Assembly: GCA_021772735.1 (NCBI GenBank)
Contig: JAJFLK010000232.1
Location: 1 to 7,472 of the forward strand
Source of the DNA: Candidatus Sumerlaeota bacterium
GTDB taxonomy: Bacteria; Sumerlaeota; Sumerlaeia; MVZB01; JAJFLK01
DNA: 7,472 nt
Direction of reading: 5' to 3'
Made by a program: the position numbers and the translations under genes. The notes under the pieces were generated by a model. That model worked only from the letters and a program-made list of their open reading frames with translations. It was not told the origin of the DNA and did no database searches. Positions 1 to 6,299 of the stretch are shown here, piece after piece (position 1 is the stretch's first letter; every line of letters starts with the position of its first letter).

Positions 1-552
1 CTGGAAGCGCTCGAAAGCATTGGTCGGGTCCTTGATGTATTTCAGCCCGGGGTTCACGCGCATCGGCCAATCGTCGGCCGGATGGGCTTCCTTGATGTAA
101 ACGATGAAGAATTGAACGTCGTCTCCGTAATCCGCATACAACTTGTCGAGGGCACCAGCCTGGTGCCGGAAAGGCGGTCAGGTGTATGAACCGAAGATCA
201 GCGCGACCGGTTTCTTATCGCGGAAATCTGAGAGCCGGACGTTCTCGTAGAGCACGTCGGCGTTCTCCAGAGTGATGTCCTGCTCTTCGGTCTTGAAGTC
301 GTAGAATTTTATCGGCGTCAAAGAGAAGTCTGGGGCTTCAGTGCCGGCGGCCGGGCCGTTGTTAGCTTTCCCGTTGATGCTCGTGTAGTCGGGGTTGGTC
401 GTGCGATTAGCGATGGCTTCGCCCATGCCGCCTCCCCCACGGCCTCTTCGTTCTCTGCGGCCCTCGCCGCCTCGCTGGGCAAAAGCCGAGCCCGCCGAAC
501 TGCAAATCATCGCCACCGCGATCAACACGGCGAGATTCGTTTTGAAATGCAT
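1..552 (-). CDS. Exported iodothyronine deiodinase-like selenoprotein (thioredoxin fold), TGA-encoded Sec, partial at its C-terminus
   Basis: The ATG at 552-550 is preceded by GGGGAGGA (568-561) at normal spacing; a longer in-frame TTG start at 570 would lie inside that ribosome binding site, so it is rejected. Residues 1-25 form a signal peptide (cleavage near AFA|Q26). Residues 26-44 are rich in Arg and Gly. From about residue 70 (TEAPDFSL) a thioredoxin-like domain begins. GSYT at 121-124 is followed by TGA (180-178), then PPFRHQAG and 59 sense codons to the window edge. Residues 148-162 read FFIVYIKEAHPADDW, the deiodinase (T4_deiodinase family) hallmark. Relative to U125, Ser is at -3, Tyr at +27, Glu at +30 and His at +32, the spacing of vertebrate deiodinase active sites. 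Seen: the in-frame TGA and the motifs. Inferred: TGA is read as selenocysteine. The substrate is unknown; thyroid hormone is unlikely in a bacterium, and a periplasmic peroxide, thiol or dehalogenation reaction is possible. The C-terminus lies outside the window. Confidence 0.88.
151..167 (-). promoter_or_regulatory. Candidate bacterial SECIS hairpin just downstream of the UGA
   Basis: On the minus strand GGCACCAGGCTGGTGCC folds into a perfect 7-bp stem (167-161 with 157-151) and a GGC loop; if the closing A-U pair opens, the loop is AGGCU. The stem begins at the 11th base after UGA and the loop guanines are 18 and 19 bases after it. This closely resembles the Escherichia coli fdhF SECIS, whose SelB-binding hairpin is about 17 nt with an AGGUCU loop at nearly the same distance. 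Bacterial SECIS elements lie inside the coding sequence, as here, where the hairpin encodes R-H-Q-A-G-A. SelB recognition is inferred. Confidence 0.75.
178..180 (-). other. In-frame UGA predicted to be read as selenocysteine (residue 125)
   Basis: On the minus strand the codons read TCA TAC ACC TGA CCG CCT TTC, giving S-Y-T-U-P-P-F. This matches the deiodinase active-site motif, in which the position before PPF or PSF is selenocysteine (cysteine in some bacterial homologues). The frame stays open after TGA and encodes conserved family sequence, which a true stop would not explain. Two other genes in the window end in TGA, so general reassignment of the codon is not the explanation. Confidence 0.87.
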
Positions 553-600
553 CGAGAATGTCCTCCCCAAAAGTATCTTGAGACAATGAGCGTCGCGGCA

Positions 601-629
601 AGTATGGCAGAAACACGATTGTGTGAAAA
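601..629 (-). promoter_or_regulatory. Weak candidate promoter for the deiodinase-like gene
   Basis: On the minus strand TTTTCA (629-624) and CATACT (606-601) are separated by 17 bases, each matching four of six sigma-70 consensus positions. This would give a leader of roughly 40 nt before the ATG at 552. A short palindrome, ACAC-4-GTGT (613-624), lies in and just beyond the spacer and could be an operator half-site pair, but it is too short to assert. The assignment is tentative because promoter consensus in this organism is unknown. Confidence 0.22.
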
Positions 630-711
630 GGGCGGAGATGGGGGTGGAACAGCGAGAGGTTGAATACTGCCCCCATTGAGGAATTAGCCGGGCTGAGGGT
701 GTAGAATCAGG

Positions 712-736
712 GCTGACCGAACAAAGCGAGGTCAGC
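712..736 (+). promoter_or_regulatory. Inverted repeat masking the ribosome binding site of the transposase remnant
   Basis: GCTGACC (712-718) and GGTCAGC (730-736) are perfect 7-base inverted repeats around an 11-base loop. The GAGG of the likely ribosome binding site (728-731) lies partly in the loop and partly in the 3' stem, 6 bases before the ATG at 738. Several insertion sequences use such hairpins to block translation from read-through transcripts. That role here is inferred from position only. Confidence 0.4.
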
Positions 737-737
737 G

Positions 738-860
738 ATGAAGCTAAGAAAATGGGATAGTCGGACCAAGGCGAAGATCGTGGTCGAGGCGCCGATCGCT
801 CTCATGCCCGGGCCAAGTCTCGAACTTGCCGGCTCGGATCGGGCGTGGACAGTGCAATAA
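738..860 (+). pseudogene. Remnant of an IS3-type transposase OrfA (N-terminal start only)
   Basis: The ATG at 738 has GCGAGG upstream and opens a 40-codon frame ending in TAA (858-860). Its first 17 residues, MKLRKWDSRTKAKIVVE, resemble the start of IS3-family OrfA proteins, which begin with a basic K-K/R-W or R-Y segment, then T-x-K-x-K-I-V-x-E, then a helix-turn-helix. After residue 17 the similarity vanishes (APIALMPG...) and the helix-turn-helix is absent, so the element is truncated or rearranged. I found no recognisable OrfB part and cannot define terminal repeats. Alternatively it is a chance short ORF, but the combination with the hairpin at 712-736 favours an insertion-sequence left end. 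Confidence 0.42.
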
Positions 861-915
861 ACTTCGGCAAGACTGGATCTCTGCGATAAGAAAACTGCGG
901 GAGGGGACGAAATCA

Positions 916-1452
916 GTGGCGAACCGATTGACGAAAGATAGTGAGCGAGTTTTGCAGGCCAAAGCCTGGGTTCTGGAGACCGCGAATCAGACCGACGAGC
1001 AGCTTGCCGAAATTCTCAGCGCCGAGCGCGCGGCATGCGAATCCGCCCTCTCCGGGTTGAGCCAGGAACAGGCGGACTTCTCTCCGGGCGAAGGGGAGTG
1101 GTGCATTAGTCAGGTCGGCCGCCACATGGCTCATACGCAGCACGCAATCAGTGGGCTGATCCAAATGCTCGCCGGGGGAACGAGCCCCAACGTCGAGGGG
1201 ACTCCGGGTATCGTTCCCTCTGAACCTTTCGAGATCGAGGCGGTCAAGTCCGGATTGCTCTCGACCTTCGACGTATTGGCGTCGGCCTCGGGTGTTCTGC
1301 GGGCCGATCCCGACCTCGATACGACCTTTAAGCACCCTTGGATGGGCGATTTCAACGCGCGGCAATGGTTCGTGTTTTGCTTCGCGCACGACCGAATTCA
1401 TATCGATCAGATTGAGCGAATCAAAGACTCCGAGGGATATCCGCCAGCGTAG
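916..1452 (+). CDS. DinB/YfiT-like putative metalloenzyme (DinB_2 superfamily)
   Basis: A 178-residue protein of the DinB-like four-helix-bundle type. The GTG at 916 is chosen because GGGAGGGG (899-906) precedes it at proper spacing; the in-frame ATG at 826 lacks a good site and adds an unrelated 30 residues. GEGEWCISQVGRHMAH (residues 58-73) matches the typical 'W-x-I-x-Q-V-x-x-H' second helix, with His at 70, 73 and 76. The C-terminal segment (residues 146-170, with RQWFVF, AHDRIH and IERIK) gives the HxxxH pair, His158 and His162. Family members use three histidines to bind a divalent metal, and many act as thiol-dependent transferases or have unknown roles. No signal peptide is seen, so it is probably cytoplasmic. 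The substrate is unknown and its neighbours do not point to one. Confidence 0.8.
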   Translation: MANRLTKDSERVLQAKAWVLETANQTDEQLAEILSAERAACESALSGLSQEQADFSPGEGEWCISQVGRHMAHTQHAISGLIQMLAGGTSPNVEGTPGIVPSEPFEIEAVKSGLLSTFDVLASASGVLRADPDLDTTFKHPWMGDFNARQWFVFCFAHDRIHIDQIERIKDSEGYPPA

Positions 1453-1607
1453 GGTTGCCCACTGCGCGGCCGGCGTGTCTCCATCTGATATTCTCCTCAG
1501 ACACAAATGAAAAAATTAAGGATGCTTCTGGGGAGGCTGTGGGTCAGAGCGTGGGAGAAAAGAAAATAGGTGACACTCAACCACGTTGATGAAGGAAAGA
1601 TCAGAAG

Positions 1608-1683
1608 TGGTCGGGGTGGCCGGACTCGAACCGGCGACCCCCTGCTCCCAAAGCAGGTGCGCTACCAACTGCGCCACACCCCG
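1608..1683 (-). tRNA. tRNA-Pro (anticodon TGG)
   Basis: The minus strand folds as a full 76-nt cloverleaf with an encoded 3' CCA (1610-1608). The acceptor stem is CGGGGTG (1683-1677) paired with CACCCCG (1618-1612), with A at the discriminator position (1611). The D arm is GCGCAGTTGGTAGCGC. The anticodon stem CCTGC/GCAGG encloses the loop TTTGGGA, with anticodon TGG at 1650-1648. The T arm is GCCGG-TTCGAGT-CCGGC. The C at position 1 is typical of bacterial tRNA-Pro. Reading frames that cross this gene on either strand are spurious. Confidence 0.97.
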
Positions 1684-2040
1684 ACATGCCCGGCCCGGGC
1701 CAATCCAGGATCAACCCAAGGCCAAGCAGACTTACCCTACATGAACGCGCGCGCGATTCCCAGCCTCGCGACTCCGCCATTGCCCCGAGCACAAATGCGC
1801 TCGTGAATCCCCGCGTCGCGTGTTCCCCGCGCACCGACTTTGCCCCTCCAAGGACCCGCCTCCAGCCCCTCCAGGCAGACGCGCGCGGGGACAAACCCGT
1901 TGAACTCGCGGGGGGCCGTCCGTATTCTTTGACGGACAGACTGGACCAAACAGAGCGGTCGGCGGCAATCGACGCAAGGCGGCAGGCTTGCCCGCAGATC
2001 GGCACCGAACCCAGTCAAGCCGCGAGGAGGGGGAGCCCCG
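1684..2040. other. Intergenic region between tRNA-Pro and the acyl-CoA dehydrogenase gene
   Basis: These 357 bases carry no reading frame with family similarity, a ribosome binding site or convincing composition; the open frames in them arise from high GC content. The region must contain the tRNA promoter (minus strand) and probably that of the dehydrogenase (plus strand), but I cannot place either reliably. One 6-base inverted repeat, GTCCGT/ACGGAC (1918-1923 and 1932-1937, loop of 8), overlaps a TTGACG (1929-1934) that lacks a matching -10. The ribosome binding site GAGGAGGGGG is at 2025-2034. Confidence 0.5.
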
Positions 2041-3330
2041 ATGGATTTCGAATTCTCAGACAAGGTCAAAGATTACCTCAAGCGCGTCGCCGCGTTTATG
2101 GATGAGCACGTCTATACCAACGAGGATATTCTATACACAGAGATCGACAAGGCGGGCACGCCGGAGTTCAACCCGGTTACCGTGCTCGCGCTTCAGGAAA
2201 AGGCCCGGGCCGAAGGGTTGTGGAACCTCTTCCTGCCGGACGCTGAGCATGGCGGTGGCATGAACAATCTCGAATACGCCCCGGTCTGCGAGCTCATGGG
2301 TCGCAGCCGCGTCGCCTCGCGCGTCTTCAATTGCGCCGCCCCCGATACGGGCAACATGGAAATCCTGGCCGAATTCGGCACGAAGGAGCAAAAAGAACGT
2401 TGGCTGACGCCAATGCTGAACGGCGAGATCCGCAGTTGCTTCTCGATGACTGAGCCCGAGGTCGCCGGATCGGACCCGACCCTCTTGCGCACGACCGCCG
2501 TCAAAGACGGCGACGAATGGGTCATCAACGGTCACAAGTGGTATACCTCTGCGGCGACTGGTGCGGCCGTCGCGATCGCAATGGTCGTGACGAACCCGAC
2601 GGGCGATCGGCACATGCGCGCCAGCCAGATTCTTGTCCCGACCGATACGCCGGGTTTCAATCTGATTCGCAACGTGCCTTACATGGGGCACGATACCGGG
2701 CCGGGCCATTGCGAAATCGTTTATGACGATTGCCGCGTGCCGCTCAAGAACCTGCTCGGGCCCGAGAACGGCGGCTTCATGATCGCGCAGGCGCGGCTCG
2801 GGCCGGGCCGCATCCATCACTGCATGCGATGCATCGGCGCGGCCGAGCGTGCGCTGGAGATGATGTGCCAGTGGGCAAACAACCGCGTCAGCCACGGCGG
2901 GTTGCTCGCCGAGAAGGGCGCCGTCCAGGAGTGGGTTGCGAGCTCGCGCATGGAGATCGATCAGGCGCGTCTGATGGTGCTGCACGCGGCGTGGAAGATG
3001 GACAAGTATGGCAAGCAGCAGGCTCGTCAGGAAATCTCGATGATCAAGGTCATCGCGGCGAACATGATGATGGACGTTCTGGACCGCGCGATTCAGGTCC
3101 ATGGGACGCTGGGCGTTTGCGACGATATTCCGCTGGCGATGACCTGGCGCGAGGGCCGATCGATGCGCCTGGCCGACGGACCGGACGAAGTCCACAAGAT
3201 GGTCATCGCCCGGCGCGAGCTCAAGAAATGGCGCGGCGAATTGAAAGATCCCGCTTACGCGAATATGCCGATGGTTCGAGAGGGCCGCCTGCATCACACG
3301 GCGGCGCCGCCGGTCGAGGCCGGTGTCTGA
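2041..3330 (+). CDS. Acyl-CoA dehydrogenase family flavoprotein, ACAD10/ACAD11-like
   Basis: A 429-residue, full-length acyl-CoA dehydrogenase. It would oxidise an acyl-CoA to the 2-enoyl-CoA with FAD, passing electrons to an electron-transfer flavoprotein. The ATG at 2041 follows GAGGAGGGGG. The N-terminal helical domain spans about residues 1-130. The beta domain carries SMTEPEVAGSDP (135-146), the FAD/substrate-contact motif, and ends near the acidic YDDCRVP (228-234). The C-terminal helical domain has GPGRIHHCMRCIGAAERAL (254-272), IQVHGTLGV (351-359) and DGPDEVHKMVIARRE (379-393). RIHHCMR and DGPDEVH are characteristic of the ACAD10/11-like branch. The position of the MCAD catalytic glutamate (YEGT) appears to align with Asp379 here. 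No ETF, thiolase or hydratase gene is nearby, so the substrate cannot be told from context; branched, long-chain or hydroxylated acyl-CoAs are possible. Confidence 0.93.
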   Translation: MDFEFSDKVKDYLKRVAAFMDEHVYTNEDILYTEIDKAGTPEFNPVTVLALQEKARAEGLWNLFLPDAEHGGGMNNLEYAPVCELMGRSRVASRVFNCAAPDTGNMEILAEFGTKEQKERWLTPMLNGEIRSCFSMTEPEVAGSDPTLLRTTAVKDGDEWVINGHKWYTSAATGAAVAIAMVVTNPTGDRHMRASQILVPTDTPGFNLIRNVPYMGHDTGPGHCEIVYDDCRVPLKNLLGPENGGFMIAQARLGPGRIHHCMRCIGAAERALEMMCQWANNRVSHGGLLAEKGAVQEWVASSRMEIDQARLMVLHAAWKMDKYGKQQARQEISMIKVIAANMMMDVLDRAIQVHGTLGVCDDIPLAMTWREGRSMRLADGPDEVHKMVIARRELKKWRGELKDPAYANMPMVREGRLHHTAAPPVEAGV

Positions 3331-3419
3331 GGTCCGGCGACCGGGAAAATCCAACGAGCGGCGAGTCCGAGCCCCGGCGAATCGGGATTCAGCTACCCGA
3401 TCGTAATATTGCTTTACTC

Positions 3420-6299
3420 ATGATCCTTTCGCATCGGCGTTGCCGAGAAATCTTGCGTTCGCAGATTGTCGGTTCGGTGGTTGGCGCGCGCAAGTTCGCC
3501 GTGATGGCTGTCGTCGCCTTACTGGCATTCGCGGCATCAGGCGCGGCGGCGCAGTACGAGCCGTGGCGAGTGATCGCGCTTGAAGTCTCGCCTGATGGGC
3601 GTTGGGCCGCCGTGGCGACGGATCGGCGCGAGCTGCTCGTTGTTGATCTCGTCAATCTTAATTCCATTCGACGCGTCACAGACTACCCGGGCGGTGGGTT
3701 CGGCTGGTCGCCCGATTCGCGCTGGCTGGCCTTTTGCGAACGCCTGCCCGGCCGCTCGCCGTCGCTCTGGTTGTTCGAGCCCGGGGCCGTTGGCCCAGCC
3801 GGTAAGGGCCGCCAGGGCCGCAGCCCAAAGCCGATCGTTTCGGGCACGGATTGGATCGGGCAGCCGGGCTGGATCGACGACGGCCACATCGCGCTGCTTA
3901 GCTCGCGCGGCTCGGATCACGTCAACGTCTGGCTGGCCGACGCCGATAGCGGAGACTCCAAAAAGATCATCGACTGCGGGCGGGACATCACGGGGCTTTG
4001 GACTTCGCCTGTCCAGGGCGAGCTGATCTACCGCAGCGCGCAGACCGGCGGGACCGAGCTGTGGTGGCTTTGGGGCGTGGGCGAGGAGCCAGTCCGATTG
4101 ACCCGCGACAATGCCCGGGGCGGGGCAGGCGCGAATCAGGTATACATCGAATCCATGGTCCGATTTTCGGCCGATGGGCAATACGTCGGGTTTGTCTCTG
4201 AGGGCGCGCGCGGCCGGAGCATCATCGCGATGGATCTTGGGCGCGGCCTTCCGGTCGGCGAGCTGGAAGTCGAGCAGCGGCCGCGCTCGCTCGAGCCCAC
4301 TTCGGGCGGCGAAGTTGTCATCACGCTTGGCGACGAGGTCTACCGATGGATGCCCGGGGCAAAGAGCGCGAAGCGGGCTTTATCCAAGCCAATGCGCTGG
4401 AACGATTTGCCCCTCGGGTTCGCGACTGAGGTCGGGCGGGACGGTTGGGTGGCCGTTGCGAACGGAAATCTGATCGTTACAGCCGACAAACTCAAGGGTC
4501 TGGATCGCGGCCGCATGCTCGCGCGCAATCCACGCGATCTGATCGCGATGGCCGTCGCCTGGGACAACGCGGACGCGCACCGTCAGGCCGCCGGGTCGCT
4601 GAAAAAACTGGCTAAAGGTACGCACGGGCGCACCGGCGCCGTGATCGAATTTGAAGCCCTGCGGACCCGAGCGTGGATCGAGCGGCGCCGGGCCAGGGCC
4701 GGACGCGCCGCGCGGCTGCTGCGCGATGCGAGGCTGTTGGGCTCGGGGACTGGCGGCGGTGAGATCGACACCGATGACCTCGAAGCCGTCATCCACGAGC
4801 ATATGTTCATTCATTTGTTCGAGCGTGGAGATGCACAAGACGCCGGCGATCTGATCGCGGCGTTGCCCGAATCGTACTCGGCGCATCGGCGCGTCGTATG
4901 GGCTCGGTCTTTGCTCGCTTCGGAAGACTCAAAGTTACGCAAGCGATGGCGCAAGGCGGGGCTCGCGTTACGGCGCGGCGATTGGGCCCAGAGCGCTTCC
5001 GAACTTCGCGACCTTGTCGGCGCGGACCGCACTTCCGAGGTCAATCGATTGGGAATGGCGCTGGTCGTCACCGGCGATTTCGATCCTCTTGCGCCGGCGA
5101 TTCTTAACCGGGATGCCGACGTCTCCGGCCTCATCGACGATTACCGATTCCAGGAAGCGATCATCGAGATTTCCCGTTCCGGAGACCTTACCGAAGAGGT
5201 CACGGCGGGCGCGCTCCGGGCCCTGCTGCTCGGCCAGTGGGCACGCTCCGGGCAATTTGATGTGGCGCAGAGGCTGCTCGGGGCCGACCTGCGCGATCCG
5301 AACGGACCGTTCCTCGAATACGCAGACATGCTGGAGCGATACCTACTTTCTGAAGAGCAGGATCTCTGGCTGGAGACAGCAGTCGTGCGAGTGTTCTTTG
5401 CCAAAGACGTGATCCGCCTTCTTGAGCGGCACATGAGCGAGACGCGGCCGCGTATGGTGCTGCTTCTGGCGCGTGCCAAGGCTGCTTTGATCGCCGGAGA
5501 GATGGAGAAGCTCGACGCCCTCTTGACCGAAGCCGAGCGCAATCTGAACCTGATCCCTTCGAGCTTCTGGACTGCCGATACGGCCGAGCTGCTGCTGCTT
5601 GTTCATCTTTACCGCGCGAAGCACCACGAACGCCAGCGCCGCTGGAGGGCGGCGCTCGACAGCTACGCACTTTGCCAGTCCGTGCTTGGGCGATTCGCGC
5701 GCGATTGGGATGTGACGGCGTTCGACGTTGCGTTGTTCAGATCGGCGGTCGAGGCGGCCCGGGGCGAGGATTCGGATCGGGTGCAATCATGGCTGGGGCT
5801 CCAGCGCGGCCTGGGCGACCCGCTGGTCAACCCGGCAAATGACAGAGCCACACTCATGAGCGCGATGACGAACATCGATACGTTGCGCCGATTCGACGAT
5901 CTCGGCGCGATGAAGCCTTACCTGGCTTACACCCAGGGCGTCGTTCTCGCCGGGCTGGGACGCGTTTTTCTTGCCATCGATGCGCTCCAGGCGGCTCGCG
6001 CGCCGGGCGCTCCGCCCGCGTTGCGCTCTCGTGCGTTGCTCGAAGAAGCCGCGCTGCGATTCGGGCTGGGCCAATCTGATCTCGCTGTGCGATTACTCGA
6101 TAAGATCGACGCCGCGCAACTTGACGCGCCACGGCTGGCGACTCTGATCCGCACGCGGGCCCAGGCCGAGCGCGCCTGCGGTCTGATCGATTCGGAAATT
6201 GAACGCATGGGGCAACTTGCAGCAAGCTATGACCTGGGACGAGGCTGGCTGCCGATTCCGACATCGGGGCCGGATAACTTTGCCGAGGAGAAACCATGA
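3420..6299 (+). CDS. Exported beta-propeller (PD40/WD40-like) plus TPR-like repeat protein of unknown function
   Basis: A 959-residue protein. From the ATG at 3420 a basic N-region (RRCREILR, GARKF) precedes a hydrophobic stretch (residues 27-40) and an AAA|Q cleavage site near 44, so it is likely exported. The start is uncertain: no Shine-Dalgarno sequence precedes ATG 3420, and GTG 3477 would also leave a 25-residue signal. Residues about 50-360 hold repeated PD40/TolB-like blades, e.g. LEVSPDGRWAAVA (54-66), FGWSPDSRWLAF (94-105) and VRFSADGQYVGF near 247. From about 370 to 955 the sequence is alpha-helical and Ala/Leu/Arg-rich, with TPR-like segments such as NPRDLIAMAVAWDNADAHRQA and the LA-GLGRVFLAIDAL-type helix pairs near the end. 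No catalytic motif is visible, so a scaffold or sensor role is inferred. Its TGA overlaps the ATG of the cstA gene. The same frame stays open back to 2730 inside the dehydrogenase gene, but that stretch is an out-of-frame shadow. Confidence 0.82.
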   Translation: MILSHRRCREILRSQIVGSVVGARKFAVMAVVALLAFAASGAAAQYEPWRVIALEVSPDGRWAAVATDRRELLVVDLVNLNSIRRVTDYPGGGFGWSPDSRWLAFCERLPGRSPSLWLFEPGAVGPAGKGRQGRSPKPIVSGTDWIGQPGWIDDGHIALLSSRGSDHVNVWLADADSGDSKKIIDCGRDITGLWTSPVQGELIYRSAQTGGTELWWLWGVGEEPVRLTRDNARGGAGANQVYIESMVRFSADGQYVGFVSEGARGRSIIAMDLGRGLPVGELEVEQRPRSLEPTSGGEVVITLGDEVYRWMPGAKSAKRALSKPMRWNDLPLGFATEVGRDGWVAVANGNLIVTADKLKGLDRGRMLARNPRDLIAMAVAWDNADAHRQAAGSLKKLAKGTHGRTGAVIEFEALRTRAWIERRRARAGRAARLLRDARLLGSGTGGGEIDTDDLEAVIHEHMFIHLFERGDAQDAGDLIAALPESYSAHRRVVWARSLLASEDSKLRKRWRKAGLALRRGDWAQSASELRDLVGADRTSEVNRLGMALVVTGDFDPLAPAILNRDADVSGLIDDYRFQEAIIEISRSGDLTEEVTAGALRALLLGQWARSGQFDVAQRLLGADLRDPNGPFLEYADMLERYLLSEEQDLWLETAVVRVFFAKDVIRLLERHMSETRPRMVLLLARAKAALIAGEMEKLDALLTEAERNLNLIPSSFWTADTAELLLLVHLYRAKHHERQRRWRAALDSYALCQSVLGRFARDWDVTAFDVALFRSAVEAARGEDSDRVQSWLGLQRGLGDPLVNPANDRATLMSAMTNIDTLRRFDDLGAMKPYLAYTQGVVLAGLGRVFLAIDALQAARAPGAPPALRSRALLEEAALRFGLGQSDLAVRLLDKIDAAQLDAPRLATLIRTRAQAERACGLIDSEIERMGQLAASYDLGRGWLPIPTSGPDNFAEEKP

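Larger units (their letters stand above)
553..915. other. Intergenic region between the divergent deiodinase-like and DinB-like genes
   Basis: These 363 bases hold the upstream region of the minus-strand selenoprotein gene (ribosome binding site at 568-561, candidate promoter at 601-629) and the insertion-sequence remnant with its hairpin (712-860). From about 861 to 897 I see nothing beyond non-coding sequence. A frame open from an ATG at 826 runs into the DinB-like gene, but its first 30 codons show no family similarity and are treated as leader. Confidence 0.6.

Noticed and set aside
178..570. A complete 130-residue protein starting at TTG 570 and ending at the TGA at 178.
   Set aside because: The TTG lies in the ribosome binding site of ATG 552, and the TGA is best read as Sec because conserved deiodinase sequence continues past it.
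572..601. Promoter-like TTGCCG-18-GATACT on the minus strand upstream of the selenoprotein gene.
   Set aside because: The implied transcription start would fall inside the ribosome binding site at 568-561.
1475..1504. GTGTCT/AGACAC inverted repeat after the DinB-like gene as a terminator.
   Set aside because: The loop is 18 bases and no T-tract follows on either strand.
1550..1589. Terminator-like TCAAC/GTTGA hairpin followed by a T-rich tract downstream of tRNA-Pro on the minus strand.
   Set aside because: The stem is only 5 bp and AT-rich, and about 8 bases separate it from the T-rich stretch, so it is too weak to call.
1918..1957. TTGACG with an overlapping 6-bp inverted repeat as promoter/operator of the dehydrogenase gene.
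   Set aside because: No acceptable -10 sequence lies 16-18 bases downstream.
1601..2005. Minus-strand 134-residue ORF ending in ...GAVGSAPALGAGGRRFESGHPDHF.
   Set aside because: Its C-terminal part is a translation of tRNA-Pro, a well-known false-positive peptide; the rest has no family similarity.
2131..3354. Minus-strand 407-residue ORF opposite the acyl-CoA dehydrogenase gene.
   Set aside because: Its composition is His/Arg/Ala/Asp-rich, as expected from the antisense of GC-rich coding DNA. The plus-strand frame has clear family motifs.
2730..3419. N-terminal extension of the propeller/TPR frame into the dehydrogenase gene.
   Set aside because: The translated stretch is low-complexity, Arg-rich and unrelated to any domain; the signal peptide begins at about 3420.
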